From the IMG/VR virus record IMGVR_UViG_3300042898_000581, positions 1 to 43,859 of that record: 43,859 nucleotides of DNA; one strand, written 5' to 3'. Position numbers and translations under genes: made by a program. This document shows, in pieces, positions 1 to 8,805 of this stretch. The stretch's first letter is position 1; the number at the start of each line of letters is the position of its first letter. This DNA is from a virus. A model generated the notes under the pieces. That model saw nothing but the letters and a program-made list of their open reading frames with translations. It did not search any database and was not told the origin of the DNA.

Positions 1-64
1 GGTCATTGAAATCAATGTGTGTGCGTAGTGCATCCCAAACTTCAGCAACAAAATCTAAATTCAT
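1..64 (-). CDS. Small conserved phage protein after uvsX (3' end cut by window edge)
   Basis: The ATG lies at 62-64 and overlaps the uvsX stop codon (61-63) as ATGA, so translation is probably coupled to uvsX. The 21 visible residues begin MNLDFVAEVWDALRTHID. I recall a short uncharacterised protein with a similar N-terminus beside uvsX in marine T4-like phages, but this is from memory. No function can be assigned from this fragment. Confidence 0.6.
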   Translation of the reverse strand, partial: MNLDFVAEVWDALRTHIDFND

Positions 65-1128
65 TCTGTACCCTCCTCCTCAGGTGTTACAGTACTTATC
101 TTTGTTGTCGCTTTTTGACTATACTCTGACATAACTTTGTCTAAGCAACCGTCAGTATTTGCTTCCCATGCTTTACGAAACTTCTTAATGATTTCACCAT
201 CAAGTGTTGTATATACTAATGAATTACCTTCTTTCTTAACAAGTTCAGCTTTCTCAATCATATCTAATAATCCTGAGTAAGGGCTCATACCTGTTTCATA
301 AGGAATCTTAACTTGCACAGATTCAAATGGTTTCGCATAGCGAGTTTTCATAATCTTACATGCCGCACGAATACCTCGTACATCACTAATCTTATTACCA
401 TCTTCATCTTCTTTAAGTTTTAGTTTCTTCATAGCAACAACAATACTTGAAGCATAAACGAAACCTTGACCGCCTGAGATTTTATCATCTGGATCAAACA
501 TATCTTGTGAAGCATATGTGTGATTAGTTGCAACTAAGCCGATGCCCAGTGAACCAAACATATTAACACAGTTACGAACAAGTGCTGTTAGTGCTTTAGG
601 CTTACGACCCATGTCACCTTTCATATCACCTGCTTCAAACTGATTAACGTCAGTTGGTGTCAATAACATACCTAAACTGTCAATCACAAACAATACCTTA
701 GGACGATCTGTTTCCGGTAGTGCTTTGTAATCTTTAACGAACATAGAAATAGTTTTTCCTACTTCGTCAATCATTGCCATGTTAAGTTTTAACAATTTAC
801 TGTCGTCTGTAGATACACCAAGTGCGTGTAGCCATGCTTCGTCAAGGGCATTCTCTGAGTCAACTAAGACTACAAAGATTCCTTGTTGTTGTGCGTGTCT
901 AACGAGGTTCCCCGAGCAGATGAACGATTTACCTGCTCCTGACTCTCCGGCAAAGACAGTAACTTTACCAAGAGGTACGCCTTTATTAAAATCACCGCTA
1001 ATGAGATAATTGAGTGCATAATTTCCTGTACTGATCCAATCAGTAGGATCGTTGAATCCTATTGATAGACCTTCAATACTTTTTGTAATGTCCTTACGGA
1101 ACTTACTAATGTCGAATGGTTTAGCCAT
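61..1128 (-). CDS. uvsX: UvsX/RecA-family recombinase
   Basis: This 355-residue protein is a RecA-fold ATPase of the UvsX type. UvsX forms filaments on single-stranded DNA and drives strand exchange in recombination-dependent replication and repair. The Walker A motif GESGAGKS is at residues 61-68, followed by the RecA-typical VLVDSENALDEAWL segment near 87-100 and a Walker B strand VLFVID at 145-150. A loop around GGQGFVYASS fits the DNA-binding L2 region. The length is close to T4 UvsX. The start has a strong ribosome-binding site (AAAGGA). It lies downstream of gp32, its partner in T4, with one small gene between. RadA-like alternatives are less likely because of length and context. Confidence 0.95.
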   Translation of the reverse strand: MAKPFDISKFRKDITKSIEGLSIGFNDPTDWISTGNYALNYLISGDFNKGVPLGKVTVFAGESGAGKSFICSGNLVRHAQQQGIFVVLVDSENALDEAWLHALGVSTDDSKLLKLNMAMIDEVGKTISMFVKDYKALPETDRPKVLFVIDSLGMLLTPTDVNQFEAGDMKGDMGRKPKALTALVRNCVNMFGSLGIGLVATNHTYASQDMFDPDDKISGGQGFVYASSIVVAMKKLKLKEDEDGNKISDVRGIRAACKIMKTRYAKPFESVQVKIPYETGMSPYSGLLDMIEKAELVKKEGNSLVYTTLDGEIIKKFRKAWEANTDGCLDKVMSEYSQKATTKISTVTPEEEGTE

Positions 1129-1142
1129 TATATTCCTTTTGT

Positions 1143-1376
1143 TTATTTTACGTGTACATGTGTACTATACACGTTGATTGTTTGTTTGTCTAGTATATCT
1201 GGACATTTTTCTGCGATAGATTCTAATTCCCAATCATTTGGATAATGACGTAATGCACCTCTAGCCCTATCTCTAATGATACTAGGAACACGAGGTGTTT
1301 TACCTGGATCGCATAATTCTTCCAATAGTTTCTTACCTTGCTTAATGGCGCGGTATCTTTCGTCTGGTAATGTCAT
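1143..1376 (-). CDS. BPSL0761-family-like small protein
   Basis: A 77-residue protein beginning MTLPDERYRAIKQGKKLL and containing TPRVPSIIRDRARGALRHYP. This matches my recollection of the BPSL0761 family, short proteins of unknown function common in Burkholderiales and their mobile elements, with pattern PDER..A....FL..L..P..TPRVP...R..A...LRHYP. It sits between gp32 and uvsX with a 14-base gap to uvsX and a good ribosome-binding site (AAGGAG). Presence of a family typical of betaproteobacteria supports a betaproteobacterial host. The biochemical role is unknown. Confidence 0.65.
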   Translation of the reverse strand: MTLPDERYRAIKQGKKLLEELCDPGKTPRVPSIIRDRARGALRHYPNDWELESIAEKCPDILDKQTINVYSTHVHVK

Positions 1377-1392
1377 GGAGTTCTCCTTAGGT

Positions 1393-1410
1393 AGGGAGCA
1401 AATGCTCCCT
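1393..1410 (-). other. Intergenic RNA hairpin after gp32
   Basis: A perfect 8-bp inverted repeat (AGGGAGCA / TGCTCCCT, 2-base spacer) lies between the gp32 stop and the next start. There is no U-run after it on the minus strand, so it is not a classical terminator. It could protect the gp32 mRNA 3' end or mark a processing site. Confidence 0.5.
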
Positions 1411-1418
1411 ATTACCTT

Positions 1419-2423
1419 TTAAGACTTGTTTTGTCTAGCACGAATCATTGCTAGAATGTCTTGTGCTTTGTCACTTGAAGGTTGTGCTGTAGGAACCTTA
1501 ATAGATTCGGCTGCTGCCATTGCATCTTCTTCCCATGGTGCTGAAGTTTCTGCTACGGGGGCGGTTGCGGGTGTGCCAGTTTCAGTGGACACTGTTTGTT
1601 TTTCCGCGGTTGCTCCTGCAGGTGCCTCTAGTCCCCAAGGACGATAGTAACTACCCCAACGCTCTAAGTCATATGGTTGACCGTCTACACTTGCGTCAAA
1701 CATTTCTTTGATTACACGCAATTCTGCTTCGCCGGGACGCTTTGGCAAGAACTCTGCCAAATTATACAAGCCATGTGCTTCAATAGCGGCTTGCTCTGCT
1801 TCGGTCAATGCTGACTCTTTACGTGCCCAATTACTTGTTGAGTAATCAGCATAACCACCTTTACTTGTTTTCTTAATATTTAAATCAAGACCACGCATAA
1901 AGTCTGTTGGCAATTCTTCCATCTCAGGATCCATCAAACTTGCTTTAATGATTGTAAAGATTTGTGGACTAATAATGAATCTACGAATTGGGTTAGCTGG
2001 TGTTTTGTCATCACCAATTGGATTCTGACGAACAAAACCTTGAAACAAATAACTGCGTTTCTTCCAGTATTTGTTTGCTAACTCTTTCAATGTTTCATCT
2101 TTATACCAAGGACGAACTTCAGTTAAGATTGGGCATTGTGCTTTTGGATCATACATCTCAACGCAAGGTACTTGTACTTCAATACGTTTGACATTAGGAT
2201 CACCTTTAACTCCATTGAATGGAAGTTTAATAATTTGTCGTTCTACCCAGAAGTATGGGTTGTTGCTATCTGCATCAGGCAATAGACGCAATGTGGCTGT
2301 TGTGCCTTCGTCCATATTCCAGTGGGGGTAGATAGAGTTGTCTGATTGTTTCTGTGTTGAACCAGAAGTTGATTTGTTTTCTTGTGCCGCAATACGGGCA
2401 CGAATTTCTGCTAATGATGCCAT
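1419..2423 (-). CDS. 32: gp32-like single-stranded DNA-binding protein
   Basis: A 334-residue protein resembling T4 gp32, which coats ssDNA at replication forks and organises recombination proteins. The basic N-terminus (SLAEIRARIAAQENKS) fits the cooperativity domain. The core follows the gp32 pattern, with YPHWNMDEGTTATLRLLPD near residues 32-50, FWVERQIIKLPF near 58-69, and C87 and C97 in PCVEMYDPKAQCP, in the region where T4 gp32 binds zinc. The full T4 zinc ligand set is not evident. The last 15 residues (AQDILAMIRARQNKS) echo the N-terminal segment, as I recall for some marine phage homologues. Two predicted promoters lie upstream. Confidence 0.92.
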   Translation of the reverse strand: MASLAEIRARIAAQENKSTSGSTQKQSDNSIYPHWNMDEGTTATLRLLPDADSNNPYFWVERQIIKLPFNGVKGDPNVKRIEVQVPCVEMYDPKAQCPILTEVRPWYKDETLKELANKYWKKRSYLFQGFVRQNPIGDDKTPANPIRRFIISPQIFTIIKASLMDPEMEELPTDFMRGLDLNIKKTSKGGYADYSTSNWARKESALTEAEQAAIEAHGLYNLAEFLPKRPGEAELRVIKEMFDASVDGQPYDLERWGSYYRPWGLEAPAGATAEKQTVSTETGTPATAPVAETSAPWEEDAMAAAESIKVPTAQPSSDKAQDILAMIRARQNKS

Positions 2424-2502
2424 GATTTTATTTCCTTATAAATTGAGATGGTCTCTTTTTTAATATTCGCCGCTTCCCTATGAAACGACTAACATAAGAG
2501 TT

Positions 2503-2531
2503 AGTATAGCATGTCTAACTCTCAATGTCGA
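2503..2531 (-). promoter_or_regulatory. Sigma70-type promoter for gp32
   Basis: TCGACA at 2526-2531, a 17-bp spacer and TATACT at 2503-2508. The predicted leader is about 70 nt, long enough to hold a translational operator such as the gp32 autoregulatory leader of T4, but I did not resolve a pseudoknot in it. Confidence 0.65.
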
Positions 2532-2533
2532 TA

Positions 2534-2541
2534 GTATTTAT
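2534..2541 (-). promoter_or_regulatory. T4-like late promoter upstream of gp32
   Basis: ATAAATAC on the minus strand in the intergenic region, matching the T4 late consensus TATAAATA at 7 of 8 positions. It sits beside the sigma70 promoter, so gp32 may be expressed both early/middle and late. Confidence 0.55.
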
Positions 2542-2588
2542 CCCTATTGTGGGTAAACACATTTTTTTGTATAGGTTTTTAACCCTTT

Positions 2589-3884
2589 TTAAATGTATGG
2601 TAGCCCGATAATTTTATCCAACATACGTTCATATGTTTTATCTAGGCTTTCATTAAACAATTCTTGTTGAACTGGCTGTTCCCATAATTTCATTTTAACA
2701 TTATCTAACCAAAGTCTAACTTGTTCAGATGTTAATGGAGTCTTATCATTACCTAAATTATATAACAAAGGAACATATTGTTCTACTGCATCAGCTATTT
2801 GTTTATCGCTATAATCTTTTTCTGCTAAATCCTTAGCAAATCTTCCCTTAAACATAGCAAACAATCCAGGCAAATGTTTAGTAATCCATTCATTGTAGTT
2901 AGGGTTACTATATTTACGAGACGGTTTAATATCATACCCTTCATTTATACTTTCTTGCACATTAGCTGTGCTGGGCATGTTCTGTTGTTTTTGATTATTT
3001 ACAAGCCAAGAAATATCTGCTACCTTTTTATCTGGTGCCGAATTTGCACTAGTCATTTTTTCAATATTTTGATTAATAAAATCTAAACTCTGACTAATTT
3101 CAACCTTCATTTTACTAATATCTTCCGCATCTTGCATAATGCCGGCTCTTAAGTTTCTTGATATCTCAAGTTCTTTATTCATGTCTGTGCCAAACTTTTC
3201 AAGTTTATCAGAGGTAATTTTTTTATAATCACTGAAACTAGTCTTATATTCTTTAAATCTTAGTTCTTTAGCAGCCAATCTAGCTCTAGCATCTTTGAGA
3301 CCTCTTGCAACTTCATTATAATTAACTGTTGCATCATTTTCAATATCTCTTACCATATCTTGTAACTTCTTAACATCTTCTTTATCAGTTGATTTATTTG
3401 TTTGCAACATTTTAACTTGAGAATTTAGTTCATTATATACTTTGGGATCCATTCCTGGTTTAGTTTTTAATGCTTCTAAATCTTTTTGAATTTTTTCTAA
3501 TTCATCAGCACTAGCTTTTGCTTGTTGTTGTGTACCAGAACTACCGGTAGTTAACATACCACTAAGCTGTTTTAATCTAGCAACTTCTTTGTCAGTTTCA
3601 ACAGATTGTTGTTCAAAATTTTGTAGTTCTTGACCCAAATCATTTACTACACTTCTTAGCCGTTCATTTTCACGTTTTTGAGTATCTATTAAACTATTTT
3701 GCTTTGAATCAGTTGTTTCCTGATTTTGCATTTCATCTGCAATTAATAATATCATTGCCTGTTCTGAGGAATAGCCAGGATATTTGTTTCTAGCTCTATA
3801 TATTAAATCTTTGTCAACCGGCAAAGCCCTAACAGAACCATCATCAGTTCTTGGGTTTTCATTTAATAATGATGCTATTTTCAT
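2589..3884 (-). CDS. Coiled-coil phage protein, possible head core or virion component
   Basis: A 431-residue protein I do not recognise. Residues about 45-280 are charged and heptad-rich and almost certainly form long coiled coils, with repeats of the type LEKIQKDLEALKTK. The C-terminal 110 residues look globular, including YNEWITKHLPGLFAMF. The ATG overlaps the previous gene's stop as ATGA at 3881-3884, so the two are translated together. Position just after the terminase and an upstream gene rich in protease-like sites makes a structural or scaffold role plausible, but this is inference. Confidence 0.8.
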   Translation of the reverse strand: MKIASLLNENPRTDDGSVRALPVDKDLIYRARNKYPGYSSEQAMILLIADEMQNQETTDSKQNSLIDTQKRENERLRSVVNDLGQELQNFEQQSVETDKEVARLKQLSGMLTTGSSGTQQQAKASADELEKIQKDLEALKTKPGMDPKVYNELNSQVKMLQTNKSTDKEDVKKLQDMVRDIENDATVNYNEVARGLKDARARLAAKELRFKEYKTSFSDYKKITSDKLEKFGTDMNKELEISRNLRAGIMQDAEDISKMKVEISQSLDFINQNIEKMTSANSAPDKKVADISWLVNNQKQQNMPSTANVQESINEGYDIKPSRKYSNPNYNEWITKHLPGLFAMFKGRFAKDLAEKDYSDKQIADAVEQYVPLLYNLGNDKTPLTSEQVRLWLDNVKMKLWEQPVQQELFNESLDKTYERMLDKIIGLPYI

Positions 3885-6049
3885 TTTCTAATTCCAGCAA
3901 TATTTAATATTCTTGCTAAGTCATCTGAACCTTCAGCTACTGTTTCATTAGTTAAAGGTGTGTCTAATTTCTTAACAGGAGGTTTTGGAGTAGGATAATA
4001 TGCAGATTTAGCACGTTTATCTGTACCCTTAATTTTAGGATTATCTACTCTAGGATTTACATGCTTCCATGGATCAAGAGCATCATTCTCTTTCTCTTCG
4101 CCTTCACCAACTAGATCACCAATCGTTGCTGGCTTATTTGCTTTAGGGCCTTTGTTACGCCATTGTCCTGCTTCACCTGTAGCATAGTCACCGGCGAACT
4201 CATCTTCAGATATAGGTTCTTCTTTATCGCTATAATTAGCACGGATATTTTGCATTTTCTTTTCACTAGCATGGTCTTGTCCAGCTTTACGTAATGCATC
4301 CATACCTTTTTTACCATACTTCTTAAGACCAAAAGATGCTTGTAGTGCGCTTTCATCAACTTCATCTTCTTCAATAGTGTTCATACGTTTCTTCAATGCA
4401 GCCATGCCAGCTGGACTAGTCATATTCTTCTCATCAGCTTTAGCTAAATCTTGTTTGTTGACTTTCCAATCACCACCTTTTTCTTTACGATGAACTGCAG
4501 GCGTATTGATTTTCTGATCGGCTTGTTGTGCTGGATCTAACGCTTCTTCCATACTCATCAAATCTGATTCTTTCAAACCATTTTTTTGTAATATATTAGA
4601 TAGTTGCGCTCTTATACTTGCAACCTGTTTTCTTGTGGACTGGTCCATTTCACCTTTAAATACCAATTGTGACAATTGGTCAATTAATTTTTTAAGTTCT
4701 TGTGAGTCATCATATGGAATTTTTAAACTAGGTACTCGGTTGATATCGTAGCCAAACATTCTTGCTTCATCAACTGGCTTATCTTTTGGTTCAGGCTTCT
4801 TACCAGTTTGTGGAACACCTGCTGATTTTTGTAAATCTCTAATTAGGTCTTCTTCACTACCGCCACCTAATTTGTCAAATACTTTACTTCCAACTTTCTT
4901 AACGGTATCTAAGATACCCTCATCTAACTCATCCTCTTCAGGTATTGCACCTGGATTACTAGATTGAGTATCTGATTCTTCTAAATCAAGTGAATCTAAA
5001 TTGTCTTTATCAGTCTTTACATTATGATCCAATGTTTCTGCACCAGGGGCTTCAGTTAAACTATCAGCCCATTCGCTTAATTCATTAACTTCTTTCATCT
5101 CAGCTACTTTTTTATGTAACTTACTCAATATTGGCATTACACTTTCAATACGTGGATCTAATGTTTCTTGTACAAACAACTCATTTAAATTGTTTTCTTC
5201 TGCCTCATCTTCCATTAATGGAGGAGTATATGATTCAAAGTACGCATTGTATCCACGTGCGCCACGCATCTTACTTAATGATTCTCTTAAACTTTGATAA
5301 TGATTAATACCTTCATTAACTAATTGTTGTGCTGATTCGTTGAATTGATTATTACGTGTAGCACGAACAAATCCTGCCATCTTTTGATATTCTTCACATA
5401 AGCTACCAATATGATTCCAACGGTCATCATGCGGTAAACCACCTTCAGCTAAATGACGGGCATATATCTGAGCAATACCTGGCTTAGTTGTAGGAGCAAG
5501 AATTCTTTCACCCTGTGTATTCTCTAAGAAGATACGGTTTACATTACGATAACGTTGTTCACCTTCTTCAATTTGACGACTATGTTCAATAACAATCTTA
5601 ACTGTTGGAATATTGTCGTTATAACTAGCTTTCTTACCCATTGGATAGTAGCCTTCTGATATTCTTTCTTGCTTTTTCATATGTTCCCTTTTTGCCATAT
5701 CATATTTTAAATGGTCTCTGTTTTTAACTTCAAAACTCAATTGGTGTTGCTGTGAGAAACGCTTTAGATGATTCAATAGTTTATACCACGAATCATCACC
5801 GCCGTTATTTTCTTTTTCGCTGTTAGCAACATCATCACCAAAATAGATTACTAACTTGTGTAATCCATCAATAGATGCTGTTACTGTACCGTATTCTTCT
5901 CCGTCTTTAGTAAACTTAAACTGAAAGACTTCTGCTTCTTCTGGGACTGGAATTTCCTTACCCGAAGTATCCAATAGTGTAGGGGCATACCCTCTACTAC
6001 GTAATAGCTCAAATAATGAGCGGTTGATTGATTCTTGATTTTTAGCCAT
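3881..6049 (-). CDS. Large acidic phage protein with many prohead-protease-like sites
   Basis: A 722-residue acidic, Glu/Lys-rich protein without a recognised domain. The first 110 residues look folded, while much of the rest is low-complexity and probably disordered. It contains many sites of the form hydrophobic-x-Glu followed by Gly, Ala or Ser (ISEG, VNEG, LTEA, LDEG, VDEA, VDES, VGEG, VAEG). T4 gp21 protease cleaves after (L/I)xE in head and core proteins, so this protein may be a processed scaffold or internal head protein. A late promoter sits 3 nt upstream of the ATG. It follows the terminase by 21 bases. The function is unproven. Confidence 0.82.
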   Translation of the reverse strand: MAKNQESINRSLFELLRSRGYAPTLLDTSGKEIPVPEEAEVFQFKFTKDGEEYGTVTASIDGLHKLVIYFGDDVANSEKENNGGDDSWYKLLNHLKRFSQQHQLSFEVKNRDHLKYDMAKREHMKKQERISEGYYPMGKKASYNDNIPTVKIVIEHSRQIEEGEQRYRNVNRIFLENTQGERILAPTTKPGIAQIYARHLAEGGLPHDDRWNHIGSLCEEYQKMAGFVRATRNNQFNESAQQLVNEGINHYQSLRESLSKMRGARGYNAYFESYTPPLMEDEAEENNLNELFVQETLDPRIESVMPILSKLHKKVAEMKEVNELSEWADSLTEAPGAETLDHNVKTDKDNLDSLDLEESDTQSSNPGAIPEEDELDEGILDTVKKVGSKVFDKLGGGSEEDLIRDLQKSAGVPQTGKKPEPKDKPVDEARMFGYDINRVPSLKIPYDDSQELKKLIDQLSQLVFKGEMDQSTRKQVASIRAQLSNILQKNGLKESDLMSMEEALDPAQQADQKINTPAVHRKEKGGDWKVNKQDLAKADEKNMTSPAGMAALKKRMNTIEEDEVDESALQASFGLKKYGKKGMDALRKAGQDHASEKKMQNIRANYSDKEEPISEDEFAGDYATGEAGQWRNKGPKANKPATIGDLVGEGEEKENDALDPWKHVNPRVDNPKIKGTDKRAKSAYYPTPKPPVKKLDTPLTNETVAEGSDDLARILNIAGIRK

Positions 6050-6052
6050 ATT

Positions 6053-6060
6053 GTATTTAT
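6053..6060 (-). promoter_or_regulatory. T4-like late promoter at the 722-residue gene
   Basis: ATAAATAC on the minus strand, ending 3 bases before the ATG. With T4 spacing the transcript would start at or inside the start codon, and no Shine-Dalgarno sequence is present at a useful distance. Confidence 0.6.
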
Positions 6061-6070
6061 CTTTTACCTC

Positions 6071-7618
6071 TTAGCTTATGACCGCAAAGAAGGGCAATGG
6101 AGCTATGTATTCATCATGGTCACGAATCTGTGTCTCTAAATTCACATGATAATCACTTAAATGCTGTAACATACGTGTAACTAACAAACTAGCCATAATC
6201 AAATCGTCTGTATCCCCGATTTTAGCGGCATAGCTTCCGCCGTGTGCGACAAACGCTTTTAGTTCACTTATAAGACTACGACTATTTACAGTCATTTTCT
6301 TGCTCTCAACCAATGTTTTAAACTTAGCACAACTTGCTAGTTTGCTTTTATTAGTTGTATTAAATCCTCTACGTCCTTTGCCTGCTTCGCTAATAAAGAT
6401 ACCCGGGATATTACTTTCCCCGTATTCGTTTAATGATATGATAGCGGCTTCCCCAATTCCATTACATTCAATAGAATAGTAGATGTTGTTTGGTTCGTTT
6501 GTACATTCTGCTATATATTTGCTTATCTGTGCTAATAGTTTAATCTGACTTGGGATATCCGTTTTATTATGTTTCCATTCACCTACTTGTGTAGTAGTAT
6601 TTGCTTCAAAGATTTGTATGGCTGACGGGTCACCACCTGTACCTAAGCTTGGGTCTAATCCTACACAATAAATATTACCCTTCTTAGGCTTTTCATACCA
6701 ACGTACTTGTCCTATACGACTTACAGGTTCTATACCTTCCATGGCTATCAATGTATTTGGATTAATCAATGTCTCATCAGCAATAATGAACTCGCACCCA
6801 ATTTCTCGGTTAAAACGATCATCGCCGAGCTGTGCTTTTATTTCATCAGCCCACTTTTGATCTCGTCCTGGTTGTTCACTCCAATGCGCTCTATATGCTC
6901 TGAAGCCGTTAACACCTATTTCTGTTGTGTTACCAAAATCATCTTCGGTCTTGTTAGCACCCTTCCAAATATAAGCAAATTGATCCTCGTCACTGTTTGG
7001 TGTGCTTGTGATAATAGCTTTACCACCTGTTGACAATGTTGGTGTTATAGCTGTCCAGAATTCTTTAGCAATACTTGGTCTAACGAATGCAAACTCGTCC
7101 AAATATAATAGTGTAATAGACATACCACGACCTGTATTTTCAGTAGTTGTTGCACTTACAATACGACTACCATTCTCAAAGTCTAATGATCCTTTGTTGT
7201 ATGTTGTTACACCAGCTTTAATATGATCGGGGCAGTTTTCATATGCATAACGAATACGTTGCATAATCTCCTGAGCACCTGTATATTTGTGTGCCGCAAC
7301 CAAGATAGTACTGTCTGGTACAAACATGGCGTACCAGAGTAAGTATCCTGCGGCTGAAGTTGACTTACCAGATTGACGAGGCATCAAGCTGATACTATAA
7401 CGATAGTTGTGATATGTTTCAATCAATCGTTTTTGATAGGGCCAAGGATGATAAACCATACTACCTTTAGTAGGGTGTTGTATCATAAAGAAGTTATCCA
7501 TAAAATATAGATAACCTGTATCTGGGTCACAGCATTTAATAAAATCCTGTAGTTCTTTATCAGTTTTAAAAACTGTTTTAGTATAGGGATTCTTTACTAG
7601 TGAAGGTGTATTACTCAT
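6071..7618 (-). CDS. 17: Terminase large subunit (gp17-like)
   Basis: This 515-residue protein is the packaging motor ATPase and nuclease. The N-terminal ATPase domain has a Walker A-like PRQSGKST (residues 80-87), Walker B TLLYLDEF (169-176) and coupling motif STPN (205-208). The C-terminal RNase H-like nuclease shows D322 (GLDPSLGTGGDPSA), E384 (IECNG) and D471/D472 (DTDDLIMAS), the expected acidic triad. Length and motif order fit T4-like large terminases, though it is shorter than T4 gp17 (610 residues). No small terminase gene is recognised nearby. A consensus TATAAATA late promoter ends 6 bases before the ATG. Confidence 0.96.
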   Translation of the reverse strand: MSNTPSLVKNPYTKTVFKTDKELQDFIKCCDPDTGYLYFMDNFFMIQHPTKGSMVYHPWPYQKRLIETYHNYRYSISLMPRQSGKSTSAAGYLLWYAMFVPDSTILVAAHKYTGAQEIMQRIRYAYENCPDHIKAGVTTYNKGSLDFENGSRIVSATTTENTGRGMSITLLYLDEFAFVRPSIAKEFWTAITPTLSTGGKAIITSTPNSDEDQFAYIWKGANKTEDDFGNTTEIGVNGFRAYRAHWSEQPGRDQKWADEIKAQLGDDRFNREIGCEFIIADETLINPNTLIAMEGIEPVSRIGQVRWYEKPKKGNIYCVGLDPSLGTGGDPSAIQIFEANTTTQVGEWKHNKTDIPSQIKLLAQISKYIAECTNEPNNIYYSIECNGIGEAAIISLNEYGESNIPGIFISEAGKGRRGFNTTNKSKLASCAKFKTLVESKKMTVNSRSLISELKAFVAHGGSYAAKIGDTDDLIMASLLVTRMLQHLSDYHVNLETQIRDHDEYIAPLPFFAVIS

Positions 7619-7623
7619 AATAA

Positions 7624-7632
7624 GTATTTATA
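7624..7632 (-). promoter_or_regulatory. Consensus T4 late promoter for terminase
   Basis: A perfect TATAAATA (7625-7632) followed by C. With T4 geometry (element at -13 to -6) the transcript would start about one base before the terminase ATG, giving an essentially leaderless mRNA. Confidence 0.75.
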
Positions 7633-7652
7633 TGAGCAATTTAATAATGGTA

Positions 7653-7678
7653 TTAAAAAAGCACTCCTAAGAGTGCTT
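7653..7678 (-). terminator. Rho-independent terminator after the methyltransferase gene
   Basis: An 8-bp stem (AAGCACTC / GAGTGCTT, 4-base loop) followed on the minus strand by a U-run. It ends the upstream transcript just before the terminase promoter. Its stem differs from the GGCTC/GAGCC terminators elsewhere in the window. Confidence 0.85.
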
Positions 7679-7682
7679 GATG

Positions 7683-8378
7683 TTATTTGATATCTAATGG
7701 TCTAGCTTTAGTAGCAACAACACAATAGTATTTTTCTTTCATTGCTAATGGCTTATCCGGATCTTCTGAATTAGGAGAACTTAACTCAAATTCAAAGTTA
7801 TCAAACTTGTTAACTGCAAAACCAGTACGATCTAATAATGCAGCCAATTGTTGTTCACCTAAAATACTATAATGGTTTAGATTCCATTCGTGTTTACGCT
7901 GAGTATCGGGTGCAGGAACTTCAATATACAATTTACCACCTTGTTTCAATACACGATTATATTCCATCAAACTAAAGATAGGATATGGACTATGTTCCAA
8001 TGCATGACGTAAAAAGATAAAATCAACACTTTCATCAAAATAACCTTCTTTTTGTGGTAAGAAACTCAAGTCATATGTTTTAATAGTATGACCCTTAGCC
8101 TCACAAATTTTTATGTCGCCCGGGCTTAGTGTTACACCGATAACATCAGTATATTCCCGTTCTTTCATCTCATCTAAGAAATAACCAGGACCGCAACCCA
8201 AGTCTAAGATTTTAGCATCCTTTGGAATATTTAGTGGGTCAATATATTGATTTACTACTTGAGAAGTAAGTTGTTTATGAAACTGACTATCACCTTCTTC
8301 ATATATATGGGCTGTATAAAGCCATTCGTTGTAAAATTTTAATTTGAGTAAATCTAGCGTGTTATTGATATCAATCAT
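7683..8378 (-). CDS. Class I SAM-dependent methyltransferase
   Basis: A 231-residue Rossmann-fold methyltransferase. Motif I ILDLGCGPGYFLDE is at residues 57-70. It is followed by VIGVTLSPGDIKICEAKG, an acidic-strand region, then DFIFLRHALEHSPYPIFSLMEYNRVLKQGG, the usual arrangement in Methyltransf_11/23-type enzymes that act on small molecules, lipids or sugars. The substrate cannot be read from sequence. Genes of this type in T4-like phages often accompany surface or glycan genes. It ends at a strong terminator and lies between structural genes and the terminase. Confidence 0.85.
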   Translation of the reverse strand: MIDINNTLDLLKLKFYNEWLYTAHIYEEGDSQFHKQLTSQVVNQYIDPLNIPKDAKILDLGCGPGYFLDEMKEREYTDVIGVTLSPGDIKICEAKGHTIKTYDLSFLPQKEGYFDESVDFIFLRHALEHSPYPIFSLMEYNRVLKQGGKLYIEVPAPDTQRKHEWNLNHYSILGEQQLAALLDRTGFAVNKFDNFEFELSSPNSEDPDKPLAMKEKYYCVVATKARPLDIK

Positions 8379-8430
8379 TCTGAATCCTGTAATTTGATAT
8401 AATTACTTATTCACAAAATGAGTGGTCAAA

Positions 8431-8805
8431 TTATTTTCTTTTATAGCCTTTAAAAGGTTTAACAGTGCTTTGAGTGTTTGTGCCATCTAATTCTTTACTT
8501 TTCAAATCACCTTTATTTAAATCGTGATAATCAGATCCTGCAGCCTTGTATGCCATCAGTAACATATCTTGTTCTTGCTGAGTATAAGGTACTGCAATAT
8601 TATATCTTCCAGCCCAACTTTCACCGTCCATATTTGGTACAAAAGTTCCATCGGTTGCGGCCGCTGCCATCATAATTCTATTCAATTCATATATCCGATC
8701 AGCCGCGTTGTTATCACGAAATTTATGTAACCCTTTTGTGGCCATTTGTTTTCTATTTCCTATTTTTCCGATTTTAGATTCGGATACAAATTCATTTGCT
8801 CTCAT
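8431..8805 (-). CDS. Putative capsid-targeted internal protein (paralogue A)
   Basis: A 124-residue protein that starts MRANEFVSES. This resembles the T4 internal-protein capsid-targeting sequence MKTYQEFIAE, which gp21 protease removes after the Glu inside the prohead. The last residues, PFKGYKRK, are almost the same as the C-terminus of the adjacent 8802-9209 gene (GFKGYKRK), so the two share both ends but differ in the middle. The ATG overlaps the neighbour's stop. The middle segment has no recognised fold. A role as an internal, possibly ejected, head protein is inferred. Confidence 0.78.
   Translation of the reverse strand: MRANEFVSESKIGKIGNRKQMATKGLHKFRDNNAADRIYELNRIMMAAAATDGTFVPNMDGESWAGRYNIAVPYTQQEQDMLLMAYKAAGSDYHDLNKGDLKSKELDGTNTQSTVKPFKGYKRK

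Noticed and set aside
2470-2500. T4-like gp32 autoregulatory pseudoknot
   Set aside because: Only very short stems are visible in the leader; I cannot support a pseudoknot by eye.
4111-4374. 87-codon minus-strand ORF inside the 722-residue gene
   Set aside because: Alternative frame of a Lys/Glu-rich coding region with no start signal.
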